Assembly (NCBI GenBank): GCA_020744225.1 | Contig: JAGMWG010000010.1 | Coordinates: 62,001-126,000 of the forward strand | DNA: 64,000 bases | Direction: 5' to 3' | From: Paraphoma chrysanthemicola | Taxonomy: Eukaryota > Ascomycota > Dothideomycetes > Pleosporales > Phaeosphaeriaceae | Shown: positions 1 through 11,979 of the stretch, in pieces | Numbering within the stretch: position 1 is the first letter of the stretch | Layout of the letters: every line of letters starts with the position of its first letter | Translations under genes and position numbers: made by a program | Notes under the pieces: model-generated | Seen by the model: the letters and a program-made list of their open reading frames with translations, nothing else | Told to the model about the DNA's origin: nothing | Database searches by the model: none

Positions 1-1615
1 AAGACCCGCATTCCGAATTTCTGATCAAGGAGCAAAAGAGCATTAAGCGAGAACGGTTGGATCAAGACTACACAGACGAGTACTGGGAGAAGCGCTACAC
101 CATGCGCGATGCCCTGGTTCCGCCGCAGCTCGAGGCCGTAAAGGACAAGGTGCTGCTCGCTGGCAAGTATTTGAATGTCGTCCGCGAGTGTGGTGGCGTA
201 GATGTGAGCAAGATCGTGCAGGATGCGCCAACAAGCTTCGACGACCCGCGCTTTCTCGACAACGTCAGCTCGTCATACGCATACGCGAATTCGTCCCTAC
301 TCAATTTGCTTCTCACGACACATCAACTGCCAGCACGATTACGCTCGCTCAAGCACTACTTCTTTCTCGATCGATCCGACTTCTTTACCTACTTCCTCGA
401 AATGGGCGAGCTGGAACTCAAGAAACCTGCCAAGGCCGTCAATGTTGGCAAGCTCCAGTCACTTCTCGATTTGGCAACACGGCACGCAGGTTCCGTGGCC
501 GTTGAAGATCCGTACAAGGAGGATATCAAAGTGCAGATGAATGAAAAGGGTCTCACAAATTGGCTGATGAATATCGTCAACGTGCAAGGTCTAGACCAAG
601 ATGCCGCGGTCGCGTCCATATCGAATTACACACCGGCCAACACCGCTTCAATCACAGACGACTCGAACATCACAGGTTTCCAAGCGCTCCAGTTCGACTA
701 CGCCATGCCATTCCCGCTATCGCTTGTCGTTAGCAGAGTGACACTCACACGGTACCAACTGCTTTTCAGGTACCTGCTGAGCTTGAAACATCTTGAGACC
801 GACCTGGCGAAGTGCTGGGGCGAGCAAGGAAAGAATGCGGCCTGGAAGCATAGATCCCGGAACCCGCGCATCGAGCTCTGGAAGCGCAAGGCCTGGACTC
901 TTCGTGCACGAATGCTAGTGTTTGTGCAGCAGCTCACCTATTACTGCACGGCGGAAGTCATCGAGCCCAATTGGACGTCGCTCATGTCACGCCTGAACGA
1001 AGAGAAGAAAGGAGACGCGAAAGGCAAGAACAAGGCAGCCGCAACTGAGAGTGAAGGACCACAAGTGAAAAGGACAGTCGACGAACTGATGCAGGATCAC
1101 GTTGATTTCCTCGCGACATGCTTGAAAGAGTGCATGCTTACTAACAGTAAGCTGTTGCGCGTAAGTTCCTTTTGACGTTGAAGAATAGATATCATGCTAA
1201 TGAAACTTAGATCAACAACAAGATCATGTCCACCTGCAGCATGTTCGCTTCCTTCACCTACTCACTCTCACGGTATCTCATCACCGGCGACCCCGACCTT
1301 GTCGCACAGGTGAATGCCGCCATTGCTCCCCCTACTTCCTCCAAGACGAAACCAAACGCTGCCCTCGCCACAGCAACATCACACCGCTCAACAACACAAT
1401 TCGTGTACGACCCACAACGCGTCGACAAAATGTTCGACATGCTCGCCAAGTACGAGGAGAACTTTACCCGGCATCTTAAGATTCTGCTGGACACGCTGAA
1501 TTACCTCGCGGCTACCGAAACGGTCGTGTTTTTGAGTTTATGCGCGCGACTGACGAGCGCCGGAGAGGGCCTAAGTGGTTTCCAAGCACCCATGGGCATG
1601 GAAGGCATTGCTTAG
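1..1615 (+). CDS. GCP2: Gamma-tubulin complex component 2 (Spc97/GCP2), C-terminal part
   Basis: Partial: the frame is open from base 3, so the start lies left of the window. Two exons, 3-1160 and 1211-1615, are separated by a 50-base intron (donor gtaagt, acceptor acttag, phase 0), giving about 520 residues. GCP2 is a core subunit of the gamma-tubulin small complex that nucleates microtubules at the spindle pole body. The stretches FQALQFDYAMPFPLSLV, LTRYQLLFRYLL, FVQQLTYYCTAEVIEPNW and CLKECMLTNSKLL follow the C-terminal Spc97/Spc98 domain and fit GCP2 better than GCP3. A Lys-rich, Ala-rich insert near 1005-1070 interrupts the domain, as often seen in fungal copies. The last residues after 1520 are less conserved. 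Confidence 0.88.
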
Positions 1616-2185
1616 GAACCGATGCGGGCAAATGCAAAAGAACGTTTGATTGTGTATGGCGGCGTACGGCGCACTTGGATTCAGAACGGCAGGGATGGGT
1701 ATTGGGTGGCAAGACCGCCGTTTCGGGCCCATAGTCTTGATCCTCTGGCGTTGCTTTGACCGTATCCACTTTTGTTCACGACCGCACGATTGATACCATG
1801 AGTTTAGTTTCGTATCGAATTTACGAAGAGCGCGTGTCTCGCTGATTGATGGAGTATTGTTTTCTAGCGCCTTTTCTTCACAGTGTCGCACATTGTGTGA
1901 GAGGTTCGTCGTTGTGAATTTCTATGAATCAATGTTTCTCGAAATGTTTCACTCGATTCATTCTAAAATTCCGCGCACGCATATTGCTCTCCGGCCACCA
2001 CGCAAGCGCTTTCAGAATTATATCATGCCACGACAAGCAACCTCGTTTCGCACTACTCGTTTGTACTTTGGCAACAGCCTCGGTGCATTTCCAATTATGG
2101 GCTTCAAAAAACATCGCCAAGAACACTGCCTTAAAATGCCGTTGCAAATCTACTACTTCTCTCTACATCTCTGACCAGAATACTC
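1616..2185. other. Convergent intergenic region
   Basis: 570 bases between the 3' ends of GCP2 (+) and the SDR gene (-). Short open frames here have no recognisable domain. It probably holds only the two 3' UTRs. Confidence 0.5.
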
Positions 2186-3400
2186 TCAGTGCTCCTTGAA
2201 CGGACACCCCTTATCCGCACTACTCGCCTTGGTCTTCTCCTTGACCACCTTCCACGTCAAATCCATCAACCGCTCCCCCAACTGCTCGTCATTCGCCTTG
2301 TCGCTCCCCGGCTCCACAATAGCCGGCGGACAAATATACTGCCCTGACTTCTCCGTCGTCGTCGCAGCAAACATTGTGCTCACGCAGCCTTCGAATTGCG
2401 ACTTCTTGAACGGCGCGGCGCCTACACTCATGCCGTAGCCGAGCAGGGGGTATGCTTCGTGGATGTGCACGGCTGATTGCCGTGTCTCTACGATGCCGGG
2501 ATGCGTGGCGTTGGAGAGGATATTGGGGTGCGAGGAGTGCAGGTGGCGGTCGAGGTATTTTGCGTAGAGAATGGATGCGAGTTTTGTGCGGCCGTATTGG
2601 GGTTGTGGACCGTAGTCTGTGTTGAGTTCGTCTATGCTCTCAAACTTTGTCTCCTTTGGCGCGTTTTCGTGGAGGTTCGACCCGAGCTGCACGAGACGGA
2701 CTTTGTCGCCCTTTTCGGCTGTGGACTTGAGGAGTGGTAGGAGATGGGATGTGAGGACGACATGGCCCATATGGTTGGTAGCCATGTGTAGATCAATGCC
2801 GTTATGTTTGGAAAGTTGGTAGGTCATAATGCCGCGGCCGGCGTTGTTGATCAGGATGTCCAGACGATCAGTTTTAGAAGCGATGTCGAAAGCGACCTTG
2901 CCGGTTTGTTCCCAGTCGGACAGGTCACATTGCATCCAAACTACGCGATCCGCCTTATCTTGGCCCATTTCTTTCGCAATGGCATTGATTGCATCGTTGG
3001 CGATATCTTCACTTTGCGAAAGAATAAAGAGCTTGCTGATGTTGTGGGAGAGCAGGGTGTGGGTGCAGCCATAACCAATTCCTTCACTGCCGCCTGTTAC
3101 GAGAGCGACTTTTCCTGAGAGGTCTGGAACTTCCTCGAGCGAGAATTGCTGGTCTGCTGGGGCCAGAGAGTGTGCACCGACGTTCACGCCGAGAACGGTG
3201 TTGCCCAGGTTCTCGGCGATGGTGTTCTTAACGGCCTGCATCGTGGACGGCCCTGACTTTACTGGTCCTTTGAGTCTGTCTGGATTCTCAGTCGCGTATG
3301 ATCTTGAAGCAATTCGTGTAGCCGAGATTCGTAAGGCAGAAGTAGAATAGCAAGAGCAACGGAGGGCTGAAGCAGATCTAAATAACTTTAGGGAATGCAT
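2186..3400 (-). CDS. Short-chain dehydrogenase with mitochondrial-type N-terminus
   Basis: Single-exon gene of 404 residues. A classical SDR Rossmann fold starts near residue 95: LSGKVALVTGGSEGIGYG holds the TGxxxGIG cofactor loop, NNAG follows near residue 188, and YGRTK gives the catalytic Tyr-Lys pair near residue 268. Family knowledge makes it an NAD(P)H-dependent oxidoreductase of the retinol-dehydrogenase-like kind; the substrate is unknown. The first ~35 residues are rich in Ser, Arg and Ala with no acidic residue before position 37, which suggests mitochondrial import (inference). A Cys/Lys-rich tail (KGCPFKEH) ends the protein. It is convergent with GCP2. Confidence 0.85.
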   Translation of the reverse strand: MHSLKLFRSASALRCSCYSTSALRISATRIASRSYATENPDRLKGPVKSGPSTMQAVKNTIAENLGNTVLGVNVGAHSLAPADQQFSLEEVPDLSGKVALVTGGSEGIGYGCTHTLLSHNISKLFILSQSEDIANDAINAIAKEMGQDKADRVVWMQCDLSDWEQTGKVAFDIASKTDRLDILINNAGRGIMTYQLSKHNGIDLHMATNHMGHVVLTSHLLPLLKSTAEKGDKVRLVQLGSNLHENAPKETKFESIDELNTDYGPQPQYGRTKLASILYAKYLDRHLHSSHPNILSNATHPGIVETRQSAVHIHEAYPLLGYGMSVGAAPFKKSQFEGCVSTMFAATTTEKSGQYICPPAIVEPGSDKANDEQLGERLMDLTWKVVKEKTKASSADKGCPFKEH

Positions 3401-3928
3401 GGTATCGATCTACAACTGGAGCCCCACGGATCTGGGACCTCTCCTGTATGGGCAATGGCAGATCTGCCAAGCGATCTGTGACGTGCAGGGCCATCATCCA
3501 ATGCCATTTGTCTTGATGTCAGCATTCCCATTGCGTTCCTGGCGTTAAGAGATGTGGTCAATGTGAGCGCATGATTAGACCATGACGCGTTGATGGTCGA
3601 CTGCCCACTACGCTGTTTTAAGGCTAGCGCAGATGCTTATCGATAGCGCGCCACGCTTTCACGCGACTTCGCGTTACTCTGCTTAAGACCCGCCAGATAG
3701 CATCTCTAAGAGGTCGACATGGTCAACAAGGACGATCAGGGATACAAACTACATAGGCTGTTGACCGTTCCACCTTACTGTGCATGAGTGCCTCTAGATG
3801 TAGATAAGCAGACCAACCTTGATTGCATTACAGGTGTAGGATGGAATCAAGCTGTGGGGAAGGTGCGTTGCTAACAGACAGTACCTAGTTCTTGTGACAC
3901 GTGATTTCTTCTGGCTCAAACTTCCGCT
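3401..3928. other. Divergent intergenic region
   Basis: 528 bases between the start of the SDR gene (-) and the start of the next gene (+). It should hold both promoters. I see no clear TATA element or other named site. Confidence 0.4.
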
Positions 3929-4633
3929 ATGGCAACGCCCACTATTCACCCCTCGCGGGCCGCCTTCTTTTCCGACATGGAGCAACCTTACACCACGGCG
4001 GCAGCGGAACCCGAGCCTCTCCCGCCTGACGTCGAAGCTGCACGCAAGCAACGCATTAACCTGGATCTCATTAGTGCCCTGAAGCTTCCCTGTCCCTCCA
4101 ACACCGCGGCGTCCATCCAGGGCATTGGACTATATACGCACGTTGCAGCACCGGCTCAAACCTTACCATCCCAACACGGACAGCTGGTCAACAAAGCTCC
4201 AGAGCCCGTCTTTGTTCCAATCGGTGGCCAGCAGCGAATCTCAAGATTGAAGAATGTTGCTCCACCGCGCATCAGTAACGAGGTGGTGGAGTTGTACAAA
4301 AAGCTTCAACGCGAGCTGCACGTGGAAGAGAAGCACTTCGGTCACGGCGGTGTGAACATGGACAGGCTGAAGGAGCGTTATGGTGGCTTGGATGTCCCGC
4401 AAAAAGAAGGGGTTGCCATAGCAGAGCTGCAACCGCAGCCAGGACCCCAGCAGATGCTTGAGAGCCTGTACAAAGCGGTTGTCGGGCAAGACGGTCGTCG
4501 TGCGTCGCTAGGAGGTGTCACTGGCGATGTCGTGATGGGAGGAACTGAACAGGAGCAGTCTGGAGCTGCCACTGTGACGAAGACAGGAAACATCTATGAA
4601 GCTGCTCGGGATCCACGACTGAGGGGACGATGA
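3929..4633 (+). CDS. Uncharacterised protein
   Basis: Intronless frame of 234 residues from the ATG at 3929. I do not recognise the family. Visible parts are a Pro/Ala/Glu-rich N-terminus, a stretch RKQRINLDLISALKLPCPSN near residue 40, an amphipathic charged segment at about 115-150 (VVELYKKLQRELHVEEKHFG), and a Gly/Val-rich tail ending in ARDPRLRGR. There is no signal peptide or membrane segment. Even codon use and a long frame support a real gene. A second ATG at 3977 (MEQPYTTAAAEPEP) could also be the start. Cytosolic or nuclear location is inference. Confidence 0.6.
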   Translation: MATPTIHPSRAAFFSDMEQPYTTAAAEPEPLPPDVEAARKQRINLDLISALKLPCPSNTAASIQGIGLYTHVAAPAQTLPSQHGQLVNKAPEPVFVPIGGQQRISRLKNVAPPRISNEVVELYKKLQRELHVEEKHFGHGGVNMDRLKERYGGLDVPQKEGVAIAELQPQPGPQQMLESLYKAVVGQDGRRASLGGVTGDVVMGGTEQEQSGAATVTKTGNIYEAARDPRLRGR

Positions 4634-4910
4634 ATGGGGGCGACGATGGTGAGGGCATCTAACTCCTGAACCTTCACGTACATCCGGTTGCTAGCAGATT
4701 TGAGTGGTCCCAGGTAACGGCTGTTTCTTAGCAAGCGTCCCCGTCAGATCAAAACGAGCTGCTCATGAGGCGCCTTCACCGGCATGGTCGGTTCGTGTTG
4801 GTTGTAGACGATGAACGAGTATTCACTCTGGACCGCGTGCGCAAATATAACCTGAACCACCCCTTGGATTTATCTACAGCAGAATCTGCGCCTGTGTCCC
4901 ACAATTCGCC

Positions 4911-5159
4911 ATGGAATCACTCAACCTACCCCGATATTGGACCTCAACCTCCCGCGCATTTCATTTGTTTGCCATGGATTCCGCTTCCACTCTAGACGCC
5001 ATCCTTCACTACTGCGCCGCACAAGCCGCCCACATCACAAAACACACAATGGTACGCGCAGTTATCGACCTCTGGCCTGATGAAGCTCTGTTCCTGATCA
5101 CCATTGTCTCCACTCTGTTAGCATCGTGGATGGTATGGACGTGCTTTGGGGTAGTATGA
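4911..5159 (+). CDS. Possible small membrane protein
   Basis: Frame of 82 residues with one strong hydrophobic segment near the C-terminus (ALFLITIVSTLLASWMVWTC). No family is recognised. An internal ATG at 4974 would leave 61 residues. An intron-like reading inside it (gtacgc at 5051 to gttag near 5122) is also possible, so the gene model is weak. It could be a chance frame in the downstream flank of the gene ending at 4633. Confidence 0.22.
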   Translation: MESLNLPRYWTSTSRAFHLFAMDSASTLDAILHYCAAQAAHITKHTMVRAVIDLWPDEALFLITIVSTLLASWMVWTCFGVV

Positions 5160-7001
5160 AAGCGAAGAGTCATAACTAAGACTTCGAATGCGCGTGATCG
5201 TAACGAGAGCCCATCAATGTATCCGCCTGGTATGGAGTTCGACAGAGTGGTGGAGCGATGGGCAAAGCAGGGACATGAGGAATGAATCGAGACACGCGAG
5301 TCTCGGTACAACAGCTTGCGAAATTTGGAAGCTCACGTTCTCTTCCCGCCACCTTTTCAAACGTCAAAAAACATCTATTGTTAGCTTGATGGTCGCATAC
5401 CTCAATGACATTGTTTCAATTAGCTTCAGGGGAATGAGGGGTCTTGCTTGGCTAAATTTCATGACCGTAGAACAATGGATTGTCTACACACAAATAGCTC
5501 CCTTCCTCTATATTTCCCTGACAAACTGAACTTCCAGCTTCTCGCAAGCAGCACATGGGTGTCGTGTTCGTCTTATCAAGTTCAGTACGGTCTGTGCATA
5601 CCAACCATGCCTGAATCAAAGGACAAAGATCCCCTCTCATCTCCCTCACCTTCTGTTTTACTCCCATCCCTCTTCTCTACCCCTGCCTTCACGCGTTTGG
5701 AAAACAACTCGTGACAATCATCATCAGCATCTTCTCATATTTCCTCATCCTCGCATCCCTCTTTCTCAATTGAAAAGTTCACCAATTGCAAAAGATGTGG
5801 GAATTAATGTACCTCCCTGGCATGCAAGTCGATCTACTGAATCTGGATGCGCAGTCGCCAAAGGGAGCAAGCAGATAAGTCGATGTCAACGAAGCGAAGG
5901 TCATGTCTGAGCATGCAAGGGTTTGGGATCGAAGGATAGGAAACAATACCTGGGACTTATCACGGGTTCGCACAATTGTATCGATGAGTTCGCTGTGTAA
6001 CCACACGACTGTAAACAAATAGCTGCCCTCGCTGAACGAAGTGATGATGATTTGCGCCAATCGAGTTCTTCTTGACGCTTTCAAGAGTTCTTGGAGCAGA
6101 GGCATGGTTTTTGACACGACCTCTCTTGAATTACTGTAATCAAAAATGTATTGACTTCTTCCTGGCTATTATTGCAAAAAGGACCGAAATGCAAGTGCTC
6201 GCGTGCGCACGTGGCGCACTTGCAGCGCCGCAACAGCCCTACACCTCGCACAATGCGTGCAATCGGCCCGTTTCGACAACGTCAATTGCTCTTCCCAAAA
6301 CAACACTGAGACTGCTTTTGCCATTGTACATCTTTTCACAGCTGAAGCTACTAGATTTGAGCCTAGATTACAACATAGAACAAAGGTTCATAACTCACAT
6401 GCTTCCACTATGCTATACTTCGCGAATGCGCACCCTACCTGGTGTGCAAATGACATCGATAACATTCTCCAATGAATTGACACCGCACTGACCGCACTCA
6501 TTCGCGTCAGCGCTCCAGGGTACTGGCTTCTCGGACCCCACCGCCACGGCGTGTTTCTCTCGTTGCCCTCATATTCTCAACACTTAAAAGCCCTCATTGA
6601 TGAAGCATACATTCCATTCCTGCGTGACGAAGGTTTGAACTGAGAAGTAAGCAACACTCCACAGATATTGTGGTCTGAGCAGTATACTATTCGAGGTATT
6701 GGAATGTTGGTGCCTTCTCCCACGGAAATTTAAGGGATCTAAATCGAGGATTGAGCAGCACTTTTCGAAGAATGAGGACCGAGCAGTGAACTAATTGAGG
6801 ATAGTTTGATGTGGTCCCTAGTCGCAAGGAGATCTGGAGGACGTCTTGTGCTCATTCTCTCTTAGCGCCACATTCCTCGAGTGTGACCCCACGAATACAC
6901 CAACCCCATATCATTAACCACGAGTATTTAAGACCATCATCGTTCGTAATTCGGTGTCATCACAAGCACATTCGATACCTACTTTTCTATTTATCGAGCA
7001 C
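5160..7001. other. Gene-poor stretch
   Basis: About 1.8 kb with only short overlapping frames on both strands and no recognisable domain, RNA gene or intact element. A possible TATA-like tatttaag near 6926 precedes the ATG at 7002 of the WSC-like model. Confidence 0.4.
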
Positions 7002-7912
7002 ATGGCTTTTGTCTTACTTCCTCAAGGCTTGAGCTATGGTGTTGACACCATAATTGCGAGACTGGATTCTGACACGCAGATTTTCTTTTGTTTTTCTTTT
7101 TTTCTTTGCAGATTACAGAGCATTTGAGCATACAGAGCGTTGTCAAACCCTACCGCCATGTGCGGTGTGCTGACAAACTCTTTAAGCGTACCGTCACCTT
7201 CGACGAAGACAAGCTCCAACATTGGGGCTGCAAGAAGGCCGCAAACGAAGACGGCGTGAAATACACCGGACCGCCGAAGGGAGTCTCGACCTCGAACATT
7301 GCCGGTCTCGACCAGCAGAAGTGCTACAGTTTCTGCACCACGAAGACAGCCCAGCTGCCCAACGCGCCCTACCAGTACATGTCTATCGAAAATAGTAACA
7401 TATGCAGCTGCACAAGTGATTTCAACTTCTACCCAGCACTCGATGCTGCACCCGAAAGCTGTTCCAAGGGAAATGCGGGCAACGACAATCAACGCGGTGG
7501 TGGCCTCAACTTCATCGACCTATGGATGGTCAAGGATATCGAGACAGATTCGTCTACAGTACGTCAACTCTCATCTTGTTCGCTGCTCAAATGCTCTGTG
7601 CTCTACAAGCTCTTGTTTTTGTTACACCAAGGTAAGTACCGGGTAAGTACGACTGCGCTTCGGCCCAGCCACATATACGGAGGAATATCATGGGAAAATT
7701 ATGGCACTTGGATAGTAAAGGACCATGACTGCAATTACAACACAGTGCCGACCAACGACATATCGCAACGCCACAATCCAAAGCACGACAAGACACTACT
7801 CAACGATCAACCACGACAATACATACGACTTGCGGCCCCAAGTCACTATCCGACCAACAACCTAACACGGACCTTGCTAGGTGAGTACTTGATCTGCATG
7901 ATTGGAAGCTGA
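7002..7912 (+). pseudogene. WSC-like domain gene or gene remnant
   Basis: A cysteine-rich exon from 7112 to about 7557 follows a very strong acceptor: a T-rich tract at 7081-7108 ending in cag. Its protein has eight-cysteine WSC-like spacing (HWGCKK, QQKCYSFC, NSNICSCTS, PESCSKG). WSC domains bind carbohydrate and occur in cell-wall stress sensors and secreted enzymes. The exon ends at a good donor (gtacgt at 7559). The upstream exon is uncertain: an ATG at 7002 encodes only about 13 residues before a weak donor near 7039-7041. Downstream, a Thr-rich stretch ends at a gtgagt donor near 7881, but I cannot assemble a full frame. Without a clear signal peptide or membrane segment it may be a decayed gene. 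Confidence 0.35.
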
Positions 7913-8326
7913 TGCTGACAGTGCTGGAGTTTGGGATAAAGAGGCACCTTACGAGAGGATCTGGGGATATGGAACTATGAGGGCATGGCATGGTAGTCGG
8001 ATCATGGGAATATACAACGACTCGAAGAATACATACTCATTACCCAACGCACAAACCACTGCAATGCATCTTCCACGAATCACTGAGCACATTCATTTAC
8101 AATATCCTCATCCTGCTTCGCTTTTGTGAATCATGGCCCGGATACACTTCAAACACCTTGATAGATATCTCCTAATTTAACAGCAAATGCTTCTACGGAA
8201 TGCGGATAAGTGGGCAAACTGCAACACTCATCCAATGCTTCGCTAAGTAGTTCATTTTCCTTGCTTTCAAGTACCCTGTCCTCTCACTCTTCCATTCCCA
8301 ACCCTTCTCCTCCTGTCTTCATCTAA
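7913..8326. other. Intergenic stretch
   Basis: About 410 bases beside the 3' end of the esterase gene (-). Nothing recognisable is seen. Confidence 0.4.
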
Positions 8327-9373
8327 TCAAACATGCCCCACCAACCAATCCAATGCGGGCACAACACACTCCTTGAACTCCTTCGCCTCCTCATCAATCT
8401 GTAAATCAAATGCGTGCCCAATATCATCCGGCATAATCAATTCTGTTTCCACACCAAATGCTTTCAAAGCTTCGTGTGCACGGATACTCAATTCGTACGG
8501 GACGAATATATCCTTCTTGCCGTGCAGAAAGTACGTTGGCGGAAACTTCTGGCTGAACGAACATGTTGCGTCGATACACGTGTAATCACCATTTGGAACG
8601 ATGGAAGACATTGACGTTCCGTTTTTGATCTGTTGAATGAACCATGCACATCGCTGATCTGACAGATTCGGTCCTGCGGCAGTGAACAAGGGCGCGGAGG
8701 TAATTGCTTGTGGGCCTTGGAAGATTTTGTCTGTGTGAGATGACTCCAAGGAGGGTATTTGGGAGAAGTTAGGGAGGGGTGTGGTCCAGTGCGGGTCTCT
8801 GAAGTATTTTCCGGAGTAGAAGTCGAGGATGGCGAGGGGTGGATTAGGACATGTGCCCTGGTGAGATGTCAGTTCAGATACACTGTCCATGGTAGAAAGA
8901 AGTAGGCAGACTTACTGTTGTCAGTGCGAGATGTCCACCAGCTGAGTGCCCCATTGCCACTACTTTCATCGTGTCGATTTCGACGCCAACATTTTTCTCT
9001 TTCAGTAGTGCAGGCAGTTCCTCGCGACACCATACTAGCACATCTTTCGCATCTTGGATCGGGCCCTCGTACAAGCCTACTTGCGGACAAAGTCTATACT
9101 CTGGTACTACGACAACAAATCCTCGTTGAGCGAGGTATGAGATTTGCGATTTGGGCACCATGGCTGAGGACCCAAGCACGAAGCCACCAGCATGGAAGAT
9201 GAGAGCTGCAAGGATATTAGTTGAGATGGAAGAGAGTGGGGAACCAACTAGACCGTACCGATCGGGCGTTCAGCTCGGGAGGATGTGCTGGAGTGGTGCA
9301 CGTATGCTGGGATAGGACCAGCAGAGACATCAGTCTTCCATATCAACGTCGACGTTGATACTTGGGAGGTCAT
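8327..9373 (-). CDS. Alpha/beta hydrolase (HSL/carboxylesterase type)
   Basis: Three exons, 9259-9373, 8916-9205 and 8327-8857, with introns of 53 and 58 bases, give 311 residues from the ATG at 9373. The protein has all parts of a hormone-sensitive-lipase-like esterase: HAGGF forming the oxyanion hole (a variant of HGGG) created across the first splice junction, the nucleophile elbow GHSAGGH just before the second junction, the acid residue in GKKDIFVP and the catalytic His in DIGHAFD. These enzymes hydrolyse short-chain esters. There is no signal peptide, so it is probably cytosolic. The substrate is unknown. Confidence 0.85.
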
Positions 9374-9998
9374 TGTGGTCCGGCTTGATGTAGATTGATA
9401 TTGAATCTATAGATGTGTTGTAGAAGAGTGGGTAAATGTATTAGAATTTTGATGTTCTAGTAATTGTATTTGAAGATAGCGATGTCGAAGTGCAGAAAGT
9501 GCCATTTTCATTTGCTCTTTATAACATCAGTACTACTACTGACGCGCCCGTCACAGCACAACAACATCGGTGCATCGGTACTCTCGATACGAGCGATCGT
9601 GCAAGCCAACAACCAGACTTCCACCTATGCTTCAAGTTTTTGAGGTGATGTGCTGGAGCGGAGTACGCCTTGAGGCGTAAATCGACGAATCAAGAAGCAG
9701 CGTCCGTGCATAATCGGTGTTTAATTCCCCACCGGCGGACCGCAGAGGCCACCGATAGTGGATTGTCGGACCCGAAACTCTACAAACACGCTAAGGGGTC
9801 GGATCGATAAGCTTTTATGCGCCGATGTAGGCTGCATGATTACACCGATTAAGATTCAGACTACCGGGTAGACTATAATACATTCCGTCCTTGACGCCAA
9901 CCACCTGTTCCTACAGTCCCAACATACTCATCGCTACCTTTCATCTTTGCTTTTCATCCTTATATCGTGATAATTTCCATCATGAAACAACAACCCAA
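9374..9998. other. Upstream region of the esterase
   Basis: 625 bases between the esterase start (-) and the 3' end of the oxalate decarboxylase gene (-). It should hold the esterase promoter. No clear named element is seen. Confidence 0.4.
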
Positions 9999-11474
9999 TT
10001 ACAACTCAATCTTCTCCTCGTCCAACAGCTTATCCCAGTCCACATCCTTGATAGGATCATGACTCACATCCTTGAGCGCATCCTCAAATTGCTGCGCCTC
10101 CTTGGGGCTGTTGGCAAACAAGTGCTCCTTGACCAGGCGCTGCGGCGTCTCGCCGAGCCACTGGAACAGCGAGAAGTCCTGGAACTTGTCGGCGCGAAAG
10201 ATCTCGAGCACTTCAACGTCCTCCTCGTCACTGAGATTTTCGATGAAGTGGCCCATGTTGCGGGGAACAATGCCGACGTCGCCAGCCTGGTAATCAAAGG
10301 TGCGCGCAGTGCCTTTGGACGCGAAGATTGTGACGCGCGCGCGACCCTTGATGAAGTAGGACCATTCATCTGCGTTGGCTGGGCGATGTTAGCAGGGCAC
10401 TGAAAGTATAACAAGTGGAGTACTCACGATGCCAGTGCATTTCACGAATCGCGCCAGGCTGGATGTTAAGATGCGCAGCTGCCACAGTCTTGGATAGAGG
10501 GAAGTTGGTCGAGTCAGTGATGCGCACTTGTCCACCGGTAGTGTTGAGCGGCTCCTGAGCAAGCATCTTGTGGGTGAACTGCAGCTTCGACTTCTTGTAG
10601 CCCTTGGTGTCGCTAGGGACTTCCTTGTCGATGGAGTCTGGGTTTGAGCCTTGGAAGATGTACTTCTCGGACTTGGGGATGGCCCTGAAGACCTCTGGGT
10701 GGACGCGGAAGTTTTCAGCAAGGACAGACTTGGGCGTGCGCGCAACCCAGTCGGTGAGCAAGAACGTAGAGTCCTCGGAGAAGTTGCCGTCGTCAAAGAT
10801 GAGGAGGAACTCAGTGCCGTTGGGGCTCAAGCCTTGAAGCGAGTGGGGATGCCCAGATGGGAAGTACCACAAGTCGCCCTTCTCGAGATCATCGACGAAG
10901 CTGCCGCCCTCAGTGTCGAGCGCAGTGATGCGAACCTTGCCTTCAAGGACGTAGGCCCACTCGGCTTCTTTGTGCCAGTGGAGCTCACGAATCACACCTT
11001 CATCAAGACGCATGTTGACACCAGCAAGCTCCTTGCTCGTGCCAAGTTCGCGAATAGTGGTCTCACGCGTCCAACCGCCCTCCTCAATACGAATGTGCGA
11101 GTCCGCAAACGACCAGCGCATGTTGGGAATCGCACCCTTATCAGTGCTAGGAGGGCGGACCAAGTCAGGATTCTGTCGTTCACGCGCCCTGTTGCGCGGT
11201 CCTAAGACATCAGTGCCATCGCCATTGCGCTATGCATGTCAGCCTCATGTAATATCAAAACAACAAGAAGACTTACCACTGGCTCAGGCGACAACTTGTC
11301 GGCCTGAGAGTCAATCTTGCGGTCCCACTCATCATAGTATCCAGGCTTGTACGGATTCTTGACCTTGTGAGGCCCAGCGTGTTTGCGACCATCTGGAGCT
11401 AGTGGCTGTTGCTCCAACGGCGCGGCCCACGCGCTACAGACGCCAAGCGCGACCAACAAGGTCGGGAGATGCAT
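9999..11474 (-). CDS. oxdC: Secreted oxalate decarboxylase (bicupin)
   Basis: Three exons, 11277-11474, 10428-11229 and 9999-10378, encode 459 residues. The ATG at 11474 starts a signal peptide (MHLPTLLVALGVCSAWAAP). Two cupin domains follow, each with an Mn-binding HxH motif: HWHKEAEW in the first and HWHPNADEW in the second, the latter rebuilt across intron 2. Later metal ligands lie in GHPHSLQG and NMGHFIEN. The enzyme converts oxalate to formate and CO2. The first cupin carries FSEDSTF where bacterial OxdC has its SENST lid with the proton-donor Glu; oxalate oxidase lacks that Glu. This supports a decarboxylase. Intron 2 has two AG sites; only the distal one (cgcccag) restores the cupin motif. 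Confidence 0.93.
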
Positions 11475-11979
11475 CTTGGGGATCAATTGAAGTCAATTGG
11501 GATGAGAGCGAAGGTACAAAGTGACTGATTAATTAGAGAATGTGACTGGCGCAGCGCGTCTTATGGTGCTCAGCTCACACTCCGCGCTGGGATGCCGTAT
11601 TTACCGATGACGACACTTGAAGCTTTATGACCTTGATGGCTTGGCGTCCGCTAAACCATCAATCAGCAAAGAGTGCCGCTTCCCCGCACGCTTCACGGCA
11701 TTTATTCCACGCGTAAAACGTCGCAAACACGCCTCGCAAACATGTTTCCGGAAGGTGGTAGTAGCAACACCCGGCGATATCCTGGACGTGCCGTCGTCAG
11801 CGTCTCCAAAGCTTGCTTCTCGCTTGCTCAAAGTTCGAAGCTTGAGTCGCACGTCCCTGTCGATCTGCACAGCGCGTGCCGCCGTGCCGTCGTTAATGCA
11901 CCCCGCCTCCAATCCCCATAACTATCGGCCCTCCGCTGCAACTCGCCCTTGACCTCTGCGAAACAACCCCTCAGCAGCC
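11475..11979. other. Divergent promoter region
   Basis: 505 bases between the oxalate decarboxylase (-) and the DUF1275 gene (+). Overlapping frames on both strands look like chance frames in GC-rich DNA. It holds both promoters. Confidence 0.45.

Noticed and set aside
11617..11952. Overlapping frames of 95-111 codons on both strands
   Set aside because: They lie in a GC-rich divergent promoter, mirror each other and show no domain.
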